Shown piece after piece: positions 27,455-37,016 of a stretch of 64,000 nucleotides of DNA (position 1 is its first letter; each line of letters starts with the position of its first letter). Below the pieces are notes generated by a model. That model did not search any database and was not told the origin of the DNA. It worked only from the letters and a program-made list of their open reading frames with translations. The stretch lies in assembly GCF_017427765.1 (NCBI RefSeq), contig NZ_JAFRSC010000032.1, positions 124,001 through 188,000 on the forward strand. The letters run 5' to 3'. Both the position numbers and the translations under genes were made by a program. Source of the DNA: Methanobrevibacter sp. (GTDB lineage Archaea > Methanobacteriota > Methanobacteria > Methanobacteriales > Methanobacteriaceae).

Positions 27455-28138
27455 TTAATCGTAAAATTTACCGAGGAAATCCTTCATCCTCTGATTGTCG
27501 GATGAGAACACTTCATCAGGAGTGCCTTCCTCTACGATTACTCCGCCATCCATAAAGATGATATGGTCTGCAACATTACGTGCAAATGCCATCTCATGGG
27601 TAACGATAACCATTGTCATTTTCTTTTCGGCCAGATCTCTGATTACCTCTAAAATCTCTCCGGTAAGTTCCGGGTCAAGCGCTGAGGTCGGTTCATCGAA
27701 AAACAGTATGTCGGGATTCATCGCCAAAGCCCTTGCAATGGAAACCCTTTGCTGCTGACCGCCTGAAAGCTCACAAGGATATGCGTCTTCCTTATCCTCA
27801 AGACCCATCTGTTTTAATAAAAGTCTTGCATGTTCAAAAACTTCCTCTTTTTTTCTTTTCTGAACACGGATTGGCGCGTTGGTAATGTTTTTCATTACTG
27901 AATGGTGCGGAAACAGATTAAAGTTCTGAAATACCAGGCCGAATGTCCCGTCAAAGTTGATTTCACCGCTGTCTTCCTGTTCCAAATCAGTGATGCATCT
28001 AAGCAGTGTGGATTTACCTGAACCTGACGGTCCGATAATGGCCAATACCTCTCCCCTTTCAACATTGAGAGAAATATCCTTTAAGACCAGATTGTCTCCA
28101 AAACTTTTTTTAAGATTTTTTATTTCAAGCAAACTCAT
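27455..28138 (-). CDS. Polar amino acid ABC transporter, ATP-binding protein
   Basis: A 227-residue GlnQ/HisP-type ATPase. It has Walker [11 protein letters not shown]-loop [13 protein letters not shown], signature [17 protein letters not shown], Walker [14 protein letters not shown] and switch His in VTHEM. It energises the permease encoded 12 bp upstream (28151-28801) with the binding protein at 28834-29661. GGGAG precedes the start. Last gene of the three-gene operon. Confidence 0.96.
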   Translation of the reverse strand: MSLLEIKNLKKSFGDNLVLKDISLNVERGEVLAIIGPSGSGKSTLLRCITDLEQEDSGEINFDGTFGLVFQNFNLFPHHSVMKNITNAPIRVQKRKKEEVFEHARLLLKQMGLEDKEDAYPCELSGGQQQRVSIARALAMNPDILFFDEPTSALDPELTGEILEVIRDLAEKKMTMVIVTHEMAFARNVADHIIFMDGGVIVEEGTPDEVFSSDNQRMKDFLGKFYD

Positions 28139-28150
28139 AAAATACTCCCC

Positions 28151-28801
28151 CTATTCATAATAATTCATTCTGTTTTCCAAATGTTCCATTACAAATGCTA
28201 CGACAATATTGAAAATGTAGTAGAATAAACCTGCAACCAAAAGCGCAGCAATTGATGAATCTGCAGCTGCAATCTGTTTAGCTACTGTAAACATTTCCGG
28301 AATTGCAATAACAAATGAAAGAGAAGTATCCTTTACAAGAGTAATTACTTCATTAGTTACTGAAGGAAGAATTACCTTAAACACTTGAGGCATGATAATT
28401 ATAAAGAATGTTTCAATCTTACTGTATCCCAATACCTGAGCGGCTTCATACTGTCCGCTGTTGATTGATTCAATACCTCCCCTATAGATTTCAGCAAAGT
28501 ATGCAGCATAGTTAATGGTAAATGCTATGATAACTGCTATGAATCTGTAGTCAGGAGACAAACTCATACCGAATATATAATAAGGTGCGAAAAATACTAC
28601 AATTAACTGCAACATTAAAGGTGTACCCCTCATGATTGAAATGTAAATCTTCATAAGCCATCTCAATGGAGCGAACTTACTCATTCTTCCTCCGGCAATA
28701 AGTAAACCGAGAGGAAGAGAGAATAAAAGAGTAAGCAGGAATATCTCAATAGAGGTAATCATACCGCTAAGTAATTGTTCAATTACTGTACTCAATATCA
28801 T
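28151..28801 (-). CDS. Polar amino acid ABC transporter, permease
   Basis: A 216-residue HisM/GlnP-type permease with about five helices. SIMRGTPLMLQLIVVFFAPYY and the cytoplasmic EAA loop EAAQVLGYSKIETFFIIIMPQ, which contacts the ATPase, are diagnostic. Only one permease is encoded, so the channel is likely a homodimer. It lies 32 bp after the binding-protein gene. Confidence 0.96.
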   Translation of the reverse strand: MILSTVIEQLLSGMITSIEIFLLTLLFSLPLGLLIAGGRMSKFAPLRWLMKIYISIMRGTPLMLQLIVVFFAPYYIFGMSLSPDYRFIAVIIAFTINYAAYFAEIYRGGIESINSGQYEAAQVLGYSKIETFFIIIMPQVFKVILPSVTNEVITLVKDTSLSFVIAIPEMFTVAKQIAAADSSIAALLVAGLFYYIFNIVVAFVMEHLENRMNYYE

Positions 28802-28833
28802 ATAACTAATTCTCCCTTCTTAAACTAATTTAC

Positions 28834-29661
28834 TTATGGTTGGATTAAAGCATCTTCTGAAATACCGTATTTTTCAGCGATTTTAGCAACAGTACCGTCT
28901 TTAAACATTTCGTCTAAAGTTTTTTGTACTTGGTCTTTTAAAGCATCATTGCCTTTTTTAAATCCAATACCATATTTTTCGGTTGTGATATGCTCGCTTA
29001 AGATTGTGAAATCGTTGGAGTTATCCTTGTTTTTGATGTCGTATTCTGCAACACCAATATCCATAGCTACAGCTTGACATGCACCGGATTCTAAGTCCAT
29101 GAATGCAGTGTTATAGTCAGCAACTTCAGTTAATTGTCCAAAAGTATCAGCGATAGTTTTGTTAGCATCCTGAAGAGCAGCTAAAGCTGAGGAATCTTTT
29201 TGTGTTTCTACAGTTTTACCTTTTAAATCAGCGAGGGATTTGATTCCTGAGTCTGATTTAACAACAATAATCTGTTTGTTGTCAAAGTATGGGTTGGACC
29301 ATAAGTAGTCGTTTTCCCTACCGTCAATGGTAAATCCGTTCCAAATACAGTCGATAGAACCGGAATCCAATTCAGCGTCTTTTGCATCCCAATCTATAGG
29401 TTGGGCCTTGAATGTCCAGTTGTTACGTTCACAAACTTCTTTTGCTAAGTCTAAATCGAAACCAGTGTAGCTTCCATTATCATCTTTGTATCCGTATGGT
29501 GGGAACTCTGCATCGAAACCTACAATGAAAGTGTTTTCATCGTTTGCGGTTTGATTAGCGTTATTTCCCCCCAAAAAGTCAAACAAACCTGCGCTTACAG
29601 ATCCTACCATCATTAAAGATACGAGGACTAAAGCTAAAATAAAACCTATCTTTTTATTCAT
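28834..29661 (-). CDS. Polar amino acid ABC transporter, substrate-binding protein
   Basis: A 275-residue secreted binding protein. Residues 1-24 form a signal sequence (IGFILALVLVSLMMVGSVSAG). The mature part has VGFDAEFPPYGYKDDNGSYTGFDLDLAKEVCERNNW and SIDCIWNGFTIDGRENDYLWSNPYFDN, typical of family 3 amino acid receptors. TTGGTG precedes the start. The ligand is probably a polar amino acid; which one cannot be read from the sequence. Confidence 0.95.
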   Translation of the reverse strand: MNKKIGFILALVLVSLMMVGSVSAGLFDFLGGNNANQTANDENTFIVGFDAEFPPYGYKDDNGSYTGFDLDLAKEVCERNNWTFKAQPIDWDAKDAELDSGSIDCIWNGFTIDGRENDYLWSNPYFDNKQIIVVKSDSGIKSLADLKGKTVETQKDSSALAALQDANKTIADTFGQLTEVADYNTAFMDLESGACQAVAMDIGVAEYDIKNKDNSNDFTILSEHITTEKYGIGFKKGNDALKDQVQKTLDEMFKDGTVAKIAEKYGISEDALIQP

Positions 29662-29799
29662 TTTAAAACACCAAATAGTTATAACTATATCAAATAGTGT
29701 AGAAATTATCTACATTAATATTTATATAAAATTGCTATATTTATTTGTTTATATTACATTCACAAAAAAATGCAAAAACTGAACATTAATAAAAAAAGG

Positions 29800-31086
29800 T
29801 TATTTTTTAACAACTCTTCCAGCTTTACGTAGAGGCTTTGTTACCTTCCAGCTGGTTGAGTTCATAAGCTCGTCATTAACTTTCCTTAATGACTCGTTGC
29901 TTTTGGTGAGACTGTCTATTTTATTGTTTAATCTTTTGATTTCCTTTTTGTTGGTGTTTATCTCTTTTTTAAGGGATTTGATTTCCTTTCTTTTATCTGA
30001 AATGTCGCCGTTTAACCTGTCGACTTTATCCCTATAGTTATCAATTCTCTGCTCGTATCTCACCTTTTGCTTTTCAAGCTCTGTGTTGAGGTCCAGGACA
30101 TTTATTGACAGTTCATATTCCTTATAAGTCTGTGAGTCTATTCCCTCATAAAATATCTTCCTGATTCTTTCAGGTGAATTCTGGAATACCTCATCACTGT
30201 CATATTCCTCTTTTTTGGAGTTGAAATCATCCTGGATTTTGTGGAAAAACTCATCCTTGACCTCTTCGCCCACTTCCGTGAATCTGAAAAATATGTTTCC
30301 AATAGTTTTTGCATAAAGACCTTCCCTGTAATCCTCATAAACCCCATACCTTTTGGCGATGTCAATCATCATTTCGGAAATCGGAATGTAGTCCATATAG
30401 GTTCTGTTTGTGGAAGTTGTAATTGAATTGTTGCGTATTCTTCTGTAATATAGGTATTTGTCATGGAAATATACCCTCTCGCATCTGAAAAATGATTCGA
30501 CAAAAAACGGATTGTCCTCAAAAAGATATCCTTCGGGAAATCTCAAATCATCGAGAATTTCTCTTCTGTAGAATTTTGCAGGAGGTGAAACCGCAATCTT
30601 GAAAATATAGTTTGAATCAAGGTCCCTGTGTGAGAACACACTGTCACCAACAGTCTCTTTTAGAAACTTCATGTCATAGTAATCGGTTGAAAATTTTTCT
30701 CCTGTCTCGTCATTGAAGTTCATCAACTTAAAGATAATCAGATCAAGGGATTTTGCCTTGGCAATGGTATATAGATTTTTTAAGGCGAATTTGGAGAGGA
30801 TATCATCTGAATCCATGAAATATATGTATTCGCCTAGGGCATTGTCCAAACCTACGTTACGTGCCCTTGAAGGACCGTTATTGTTTTGGGTAAATATTCT
30901 GAAATTAGGGTACTGGGATTCGTATTGCCTTAAAATCTCCAAAGATCTGTCAGTTGAGCCGTCATCAATGCAGATTATTTCAAAATCAATCAATGTCTGA
31001 TTGACAAGACTATCCAAACATTCCTCCAGGTAGTTTTCCACATTATATACAGGTACAATAACAGACACTTTAGGCAAATCTAACAC
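29800..31086 (-). CDS. Family 2 glycosyltransferase with long coiled-coil tail
   Basis: A 428-residue GT2 enzyme: KVSVIVPVYNVENYLEECLDSLVNQT, IICIDDGSTDRS and YIYFMDSDDIL, then the paralogue-wide FPEGYLFEDNPFFVESFF and YYRRIRNNSI block. Residues about 335-410 are an unusually long coiled coil ending in STSWKVTKPLRKAGRVVKK. The start is GTG 31086, overlapping the dehydrogenase stop by 7 bp, so the two are coupled. It is the last gene of the polysaccharide locus. Confidence 0.92.
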   Translation of the reverse strand: MLDLPKVSVIVPVYNVENYLEECLDSLVNQTLIDFEIICIDDGSTDRSLEILRQYESQYPNFRIFTQNNNGPSRARNVGLDNALGEYIYFMDSDDILSKFALKNLYTIAKAKSLDLIIFKLMNFNDETGEKFSTDYYDMKFLKETVGDSVFSHRDLDSNYIFKIAVSPPAKFYRREILDDLRFPEGYLFEDNPFFVESFFRCERVYFHDKYLYYRRIRNNSITTSTNRTYMDYIPISEMMIDIAKRYGVYEDYREGLYAKTIGNIFFRFTEVGEEVKDEFFHKIQDDFNSKKEEYDSDEVFQNSPERIRKIFYEGIDSQTYKEYELSINVLDLNTELEKQKVRYEQRIDNYRDKVDRLNGDISDKRKEIKSLKKEINTNKKEIKRLNNKIDSLTKSNESLRKVNDELMNSTSWKVTKPLRKAGRVVKK

Positions 31087-32402
31087 CCAATTTGATATAA
31101 TTCAAATCCTAAATTCTTGATTTTTTTATCGTAAATGTTTCTTCCGTCAAATATTGCTTTTTGAGTCAGATTTTCATATAAAAAGTCATAGTCAGGGTTT
31201 CTGAATTCCTTCCATTCGGTAATAAGAATCAGCGCATCGGCACCCTCGATAGCTTCATATCTTCTTTTTGCAAATTTAACGGCTTTCAGATATTCATCAT
31301 CTGTGGCCTTCATGAACTCAAAGGTTGCCTGAGGGTCATATGCATTGATTTTGGCACCTCTTTTTGCAAGCTCTGATATTACGACAATTGATGTTGCCTC
31401 CCTTACATCATCGGTTCCGGGCTTGAATGCAAGTCCCCATACTGCAAATGTCATGCCTGAAAGGTCTTCACCGAATCTCTCAACGATTTTATTTACAAGA
31501 ACCATTTTCTGCTCCTTGTTTACAAGTTCAACATTGTTTAGAAGTTTCGGTTCATATCCGTTGGTCTGAGCGGTATTGATTAGGGCCTGCACGTCCTTTG
31601 GAAAACAGCTTCCCCCATAACCGCATCCTGCATAGATAAAGTCATAGCCTATTCTTCTGTCAGATCCGATTCCAAGACGGACTTTCTGAACGTCGGCACC
31701 GGTAACTTCACAGATATTAGCTATCTCATTCATGAATGAAATTTTGGTTGCAAGCATTGAGTTTGCCACATATTTTGTCATTTCAGATGATTTTATGTCC
31801 ATCAATACGAATCTGTCGTGATTGAGAACAAAAGTTGAGTATAAATCCTTAAGGGTTTCAAAGACCTCATCCTCTTCGGCTCCTATTACAACCCTGTCAG
31901 GGTGAAGACAGTCCTCGATTGCATGACCTTCCTTTAAAAATTCAGGATTGGAAGCCATGCTTATTTTAACATCCGAATTGTTTTCCTCAAGGATTTTGTT
32001 AATGTGATCTTTTACCTTAAAACCTGTTCCCACAGGCACTGTGGATTTGATGACAACAAGTGAATCTTTTGTAATGTTGTTTGCAATATCTGAAGCGGCT
32101 GAAAAAATATAGTCAAGGTTTGCGCTTCCGTCTTCTGCCATAGGAGTTCCCACAGCTATAAAAATAATGTTTGTATCATCAAGAGCCTCTTTGATATCTG
32201 TGGTGAATATCAAATCACCCCTTTCCTGGCTGGTTTCAACCAATGTGTCCAAATTAGGTTCAAAAATAGGCAAAATATTATTTTTAAGTCCTTCGATTTT
32301 TTCTTCTACAATATCCACACAGTATACTTTGTTTCCCATTTTGGAAAAACAGGCTCCTGTGACAAGCCCTACATAACCAGTTCCAATAACAGTAATATTC
32401 AT
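31080..32402 (-). CDS. UDP-glucose 6-dehydrogenase
   Basis: A 440-residue NAD-dependent dehydrogenase. It opens with NITVIGTGYVGLVTGACF, has VVIKSTVPVGTG, SNPEFLKEGHAIEDCLHPDRVVIG and the catalytic YGGSCFPKDVQAL Cys near residue 260, plus AFKPGTDDVREA in the C-terminal domain. It converts UDP-glucose (less likely UDP-galactose) to the uronate, giving acidic sugars for the surface polysaccharide built by the adjacent GT2 enzymes. The NPEFL...PDRVVIG form favours UDP-glucose over UDP-ManNAc or GDP-mannose. Confidence 0.93.
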   Translation of the reverse strand: MNITVIGTGYVGLVTGACFSKMGNKVYCVDIVEEKIEGLKNNILPIFEPNLDTLVETSQERGDLIFTTDIKEALDDTNIIFIAVGTPMAEDGSANLDYIFSAASDIANNITKDSLVVIKSTVPVGTGFKVKDHINKILEENNSDVKISMASNPEFLKEGHAIEDCLHPDRVVIGAEEDEVFETLKDLYSTFVLNHDRFVLMDIKSSEMTKYVANSMLATKISFMNEIANICEVTGADVQKVRLGIGSDRRIGYDFIYAGCGYGGSCFPKDVQALINTAQTNGYEPKLLNNVELVNKEQKMVLVNKIVERFGEDLSGMTFAVWGLAFKPGTDDVREATSIVVISELAKRGAKINAYDPQATFEFMKATDDEYLKAVKFAKRRYEAIEGADALILITEWKEFRNPDYDFLYENLTQKAIFDGRNIYDKKIKNLGFELYQIGC

Positions 32403-32466
32403 AATATCCCATAAAATTTAATTAATGTAATAATAAAATTATGTTTCTTTTGATTAAAAAGGTTAA

Positions 32467-33561
32467 CTAAAATATCTTTTTTAGTTTGCTTTTAAATGAT
32501 GATTGATTATTTTGGTTTGTATCAGCACTTTTCGGTGAGTTTTGCAAATCATTTAAAGTCTCATATAAAAAATCATTTTCCTTAATGAGATTTTCATAAT
32601 CTTTTTGGCTGAATTCGTTTTTAAGCCTTAAGGGTGAAAGGTATCTGTAGTATTCTATTTTGTCCTTCTGGCTTGATTTTGATTTGATATATTCTTCATC
32701 AAGTCTCGCCATCATCTCATGTAAAAGTGGTCTGACTTGAGGAAGGTTTTCGGTGAAATAATCTCTTCTTTCGATATTTCTCAAATAGGCAAAAGCCCTC
32801 ATGTATACCATCTGAAGGATTTTGTCTGACTTTTTGTTGTATCTGTCCACAACATCCAGATTGTCAAGCATCCTTTTAATAGGTATTGTATAGTCTCCCA
32901 GATTGTTTGTGGATGATGTTGGGTTGAATTCACGGTAATAGTAATATGGAGTGTCAGTGTATACTATTGAGCTTGCGGCAAATGCGGTTTCATAGAAAAA
33001 CGGATTGTCAACCCATGCGCCTCCAGGCTCCTCTTTGAATTTGATATCGTTGTCCTTTAAAAACTGCCTTCTGTATATTCCGGCCCATATTGACGGATGA
33101 GCCTTGATAATTGCCGGATAGTCTTCAATTGTAAATGCTGAATTTTGCCTAATCATATCCTTTTTTCCAACATCCCTTTTTATTTCATCTTCAAAGACAT
33201 GATAGAAGTTCGCTTTAACGACATCGATTTTGCCGTTTTGAGTGAGTGCGTAAAGTGATTCATACATATCTTTGGAAATATAGTCATCTGTTTCAACAAT
33301 ACCTATATATTCGCCTTGAGCATCAGCTATTGCAGCGTTCATCTGATAGCCGTAGCTTTTTTTATCCGAATGGAGTAATTTAACTCTTGAATCTGTGTTT
33401 TCATATTCCTTAAGGATTTCCAAGGTTCCGTCAGTTGAACCCGCATCTATGCAGATGATTTCAATATCCTCCAAAGTCTGGTTTAAAACACTTTCAATAC
33501 ACTGTGCGATGTAGTCGGCCACATCAAGTGAAGGCATTATTACTGATACTTTCGGGTTCAT
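32467..33561 (-). CDS. Family 2 glycosyltransferase
   Basis: A 364-residue GT2 enzyme: KVSVIMPSLDVADYIAQCIESVLNQT, IICIDAGSTDGT and YIGIVETDDYI, where the metal motif is ETDD rather than DSDD. The C-terminal half differs from the other paralogues (GGAWVDNPFFYETAFAASSIVYTDTPYYYYREFNPTSSTNN). Its tail is polar and ends in SKLKKIF without the SWK motif. It starts 6-7 bp after the upstream GT2-GT4 gene. Confidence 0.91.
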   Translation of the reverse strand: MNPKVSVIMPSLDVADYIAQCIESVLNQTLEDIEIICIDAGSTDGTLEILKEYENTDSRVKLLHSDKKSYGYQMNAAIADAQGEYIGIVETDDYISKDMYESLYALTQNGKIDVVKANFYHVFEDEIKRDVGKKDMIRQNSAFTIEDYPAIIKAHPSIWAGIYRRQFLKDNDIKFKEEPGGAWVDNPFFYETAFAASSIVYTDTPYYYYREFNPTSSTNNLGDYTIPIKRMLDNLDVVDRYNKKSDKILQMVYMRAFAYLRNIERRDYFTENLPQVRPLLHEMMARLDEEYIKSKSSQKDKIEYYRYLSPLRLKNEFSQKDYENLIKENDFLYETLNDLQNSPKSADTNQNNQSSFKSKLKKIF

Positions 33562-33567
33562 GTCAAA

Positions 33568-35883
33568 CTATCCTAAAATTTCCTTATATAAACTGTAAAC
33601 GTTATCCGCATTGATTTCTGAAGTCATATTATCTGCAATAAAGTATGATCCGGCTCTTGCAATCTTTTTGGACTCCTCAAGGTTGTTTACCGCATAAGAC
33701 ATTTTGCTTGCAAGGTCAATAACATCCCCCTGAGTGTATAAAAGACCTGTTTTTCCGTCCTTTATAAGTTCACGGGTTCCTGCTGAGTCTGCTCCTATTA
33801 CGAGATTTCCTGACATCATCGCCTCGGCGGTTGTTCTTCCAAACGCTTCTGATTTGGAGCATGTAAATGAAATGTCAGCATTGCCGTAGTAGTTTTCAAC
33901 ATCTTCTTTGTATCCGAGATAGTGAACGTTGTCCATATTTGCGTTTTTGAATATGGTTTCAACCTTTTCTCTTACAGCCTTTTTGCCTTTTCCGACAAAT
34001 GAAACCTCAAAGTTGGTAAATCCGTTTTCATAAAGCTTTACGCATGCCTTTGCAAATTCAATCTGGCCTTTATAATACTCGAATCCTCCAACCATAATGA
34101 ATCTGATTTTATCCTTGCTGAAAAGATTCCTGTTTGGCTTGTAGAACTTTTTGGCATCGATACCGTTGTATATTCTAACCAGCCTGTCCTCATCGATAAT
34201 GCCTGAGTACTTTTGATAGAGGCTGTCGGATATTGTAATTACTCTGTCTGCCTCGCCAATCAGTTCGTTTCCTTCAATTCTGTCCCATAGGGTATTGCTC
34301 TGGTCTTCTTCTAAAAATTCACGAAGATGCCATACGAACGGAACCCCACACTCCAGTGCGGCCAGAGCACCCACATAAGAGTAGGTGGTGTTGATATGAA
34401 CAATGTCAAAGTCATTTCTTTTAATGAACTCGGATATCTTTTCGACTGCCTTTTCGTTGATTTTTTTCTTAGCTTCAACTTCTTTTTGATATTTCTCATC
34501 CCTGATTTGGTCCTGTGGAATAACCCAGTCTTTTGACGGAATTGTAATATGTTTAACGTATAATGAGTCAAGTATCTCCTCACCGGTTCCGGGATTTGGA
34601 AGGATTACATAAGGCTCTGCCTCATACTTGTTTTTGAGTTTGGCTGCAAGATAGCTCATTGAGAGAAAAGCTCCTGATGAGCGGTTATTATCTGAAGCTA
34701 TAAACAGTACTCTGAATTTCTCTTTCGCTCGAAGCTGAAGAGCAGGCCTTTTGATTCTGTCGATTTTACGCTTTACCTGTCCGGCAGCCCTTAAAGGCAT
34801 TGTCACCTTCCAGCTTGTGGAGGATACCAGATCGTTTGTAATCTCTTCAAGAATTGCGTTTCTTCTGATTAAATCCTCATTTGACACTTCCAAAAGACCG
34901 TTTTGAAGATGAATGTCAAACAGATAAAAGTCATCATACTTTTCAACGCAGTCATAAAATACCTTGTTTTTCTTCCACAGACAGCCCTTAAAGTCATCGT
35001 ATCTCTCGTCATCCTGCATTTTCAAAAAGTCCTTTCTGATTTCCCTAAAGAAGAACTCCTTGTACTGCTCCTGTATGTTATTGTATCTTAAAAGAACCAG
35101 ATTGAGCTTTCTGTTGTAGAGTCTGTGGCGATACTTTTCAAATACGCCATGGTCTATGAATATCTTGGTAATAAGATTGTTTATAATGATTGAATTGACA
35201 TAACGCCTGTCTCCGGCACCTGTTGATGATGCTGAATGTCTGCGTCTTGTATATAAAAATTTCTGATAAAAGTAAATCCTTTTTGCATATAATAACGTAT
35301 CCCAGAAGAATATGTTGTCATGGAAAATAAGTCCTTCGGCAAATTTGGCGCCGGTCATTTCGACGAACTTCCTGTTGTAGAACTTGCTCCACGGTGTAAC
35401 TGACATCTTGAATATCAAATCTCCGATGTCTTCATAATTGAATATATCATCTCCGACTGCCTCTGCAAGCTCCGCCATAGTATAGTCCTGGGTTTCGTAA
35501 TACTCTCCTGTATCTTCGGCATAGTTGATTGCCTGAAATATCAGGAAGTCCACATCCTTTTCTTCTGCAATTTCCCAGAACTCCTGAAGGGCGTTTGAGT
35601 CAAGTGCGTCATCCGCATCCATAAAGTAGATGTATTTACCTGTCGCATGAGGAAGCGCTGCATTACGGGCAGCTCCACCACCTTTATTTTCCTGGGAAAA
35701 TACTCGTACACGCCTGTCCTTTTCGGCAAACTCATTGAGCATCTCAAGTGAATTGTCCACCGAACCGTCATCGACACATAAGACTTCCAGATCTGTCAGT
35801 GTCTGATTGAGTATTCCGTTTATGGACTCTTCCAGGTACTGTTCGGCATTGTATACGGGAATAATAACAGAAACTTTAACCAT
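33568..35883 (-). CDS. Fused GT2-GT4 bifunctional glycosyltransferase
   Basis: A 771-residue two-enzyme protein. Residues 1-360 are a full GT2 domain (KVSVIIPVYNAEQYLEESINGILNQT; CVDDGSVDNS; YIYFMDADDAL) that includes its own SWK tail (SSTSWKVTMPLRAAGQVKRK). Then comes a full GT4 enzyme: FRVLFIASDNNRSSGAFLSMSYLA, FVWHLREFLEEDQ, IYNGIDAKKFY, FIMVGGFEYYKGQIEFAKACVKLY and the E-x7-E site SEAFGRTTAEAMMSG. The internal tail shows that two complete genes were joined. ATG 35883 is preceded by GGGTGAT; a TTG at 35895 is less likely. It could add two successive sugars. Confidence 0.93.
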   Translation of the reverse strand: MVKVSVIIPVYNAEQYLEESINGILNQTLTDLEVLCVDDGSVDNSLEMLNEFAEKDRRVRVFSQENKGGGAARNAALPHATGKYIYFMDADDALDSNALQEFWEIAEEKDVDFLIFQAINYAEDTGEYYETQDYTMAELAEAVGDDIFNYEDIGDLIFKMSVTPWSKFYNRKFVEMTGAKFAEGLIFHDNIFFWDTLLYAKRIYFYQKFLYTRRRHSASSTGAGDRRYVNSIIINNLITKIFIDHGVFEKYRHRLYNRKLNLVLLRYNNIQEQYKEFFFREIRKDFLKMQDDERYDDFKGCLWKKNKVFYDCVEKYDDFYLFDIHLQNGLLEVSNEDLIRRNAILEEITNDLVSSTSWKVTMPLRAAGQVKRKIDRIKRPALQLRAKEKFRVLFIASDNNRSSGAFLSMSYLAAKLKNKYEAEPYVILPNPGTGEEILDSLYVKHITIPSKDWVIPQDQIRDEKYQKEVEAKKKINEKAVEKISEFIKRNDFDIVHINTTYSYVGALAALECGVPFVWHLREFLEEDQSNTLWDRIEGNELIGEADRVITISDSLYQKYSGIIDEDRLVRIYNGIDAKKFYKPNRNLFSKDKIRFIMVGGFEYYKGQIEFAKACVKLYENGFTNFEVSFVGKGKKAVREKVETIFKNANMDNVHYLGYKEDVENYYGNADISFTCSKSEAFGRTTAEAMMSGNLVIGADSAGTRELIKDGKTGLLYTQGDVIDLASKMSYAVNNLEESKKIARAGSYFIADNMTSEINADNVYSLYKEILG

Positions 35884-35898
35884 AATATCACCCAAACG

Positions 35899-37005
35899 TT
35901 AATTTCTCCTCAGTTTTTTGGTCATCTGCCAGCTGTTTGAATTTGTAAGCTGGCTGTTTAGCTTGTTCAGCCTCAAGTTCTCATTTGTCAGCCATTCATT
36001 GTCTCTTGTAAGTTCATAATTTTTAATAAGAAGTTTAAAGTCATCAAAATCCTTGGATTTGAGCACTACCTTGAATATTCTCTTGTCGTTGTTGTTTAGA
36101 GCATCATAGAAGAACTTGCAGAATCTCTCATCGCTTGCGATTCTTTCATAGTCCTTTTTCATTGCCTCATAGTAGTTAGGCTTGAATTCATCTTTTATTC
36201 CTTTATATCTTGCATATACCTTGTTTACTTTTTTGAATGCAAGTTCCTTTATGAATCTGTCAAATACGTCATGCTTGAAGCATTTCTCCCAGATCATGTC
36301 GGATATTGTAACGAAATCCACAAATCTCAAATCTCCGGCACCGGTTGATGATGCGGAGTGTCTTCTTCTTGTGTATAAACATTTCTTATAAAAGTAAATC
36401 CTTTTTGCCTGAAAGATAATGTCAAAAAAGAATATGTTGTCGTGGAAAATCAGGCCTTCTGCAAACTGGGCTCCTGATTTTATAACAAACTCCCTATTGT
36501 AGAACTTGGACCACGGAGTCACTGACATCTTGAAAAGCAAATCTCCAATGTCTTCATAACTGAATATCTTATCTCCGACCTCTTCTGCAAGTTCTGCCAT
36601 CGTATAGTCTTCGGTTTCATAGTACTCTCCGGTGTCTTCAGCGTAATTTGTCGCCTGAAAGAGCAAAAAGTCAAGTTCCTTTTCTTCGGCTATATCCCAG
36701 AATTCCTTTAAGGCGGTTGTTTCTAAAATATCGTCGGCATCCATGAAGTATATGTATTTTCCAGAAGCCTTTGGAATCGCCACGTTACGGGCAGCTCCTC
36801 CGCCCCTGTTTTCCTGATGGAAATATTTGACACGTTCGTCTTTAGCTGAAATTTCTTTAAGTATTTCAAGTGACCTGTCGGTTGAGCCGTCATCGACACA
36901 TAAAACCTCCAGATCATCCAAAGTCTGATTGAGAATACCGTCGATTGACTCCTCGAGATATTTTTCAGCATTGTAAACCGGAATAATAACAGAAACCTTA
37001 ACCAT
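35899..37005 (-). CDS. Family 2 glycosyltransferase (type A paralogue)
   Basis: A 368-residue GT2 enzyme nearly colinear with the GT2 half of the fusion next to it: KVSVIIPVYNAEKYLEESIDGILNQT, CVDDGSTDRS, YIYFMDADDIL, then MSVTPWSKFYNREFV, FAEGLIFHDNIFF and YTRRRHSASSTGAG. The tail ends in SNSWQMTKKLRRN. ATG 37005 is chosen over GTG 37014 because GTGAT precedes it. The close similarity to the downstream gene points to local duplication. Confidence 0.93.
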   Translation of the reverse strand: MVKVSVIIPVYNAEKYLEESIDGILNQTLDDLEVLCVDDGSTDRSLEILKEISAKDERVKYFHQENRGGGAARNVAIPKASGKYIYFMDADDILETTALKEFWDIAEEKELDFLLFQATNYAEDTGEYYETEDYTMAELAEEVGDKIFSYEDIGDLLFKMSVTPWSKFYNREFVIKSGAQFAEGLIFHDNIFFFDIIFQAKRIYFYKKCLYTRRRHSASSTGAGDLRFVDFVTISDMIWEKCFKHDVFDRFIKELAFKKVNKVYARYKGIKDEFKPNYYEAMKKDYERIASDERFCKFFYDALNNNDKRIFKVVLKSKDFDDFKLLIKNYELTRDNEWLTNENLRLNKLNSQLTNSNSWQMTKKLRRN

Positions 37006-37016
37006 GATTATCACAT

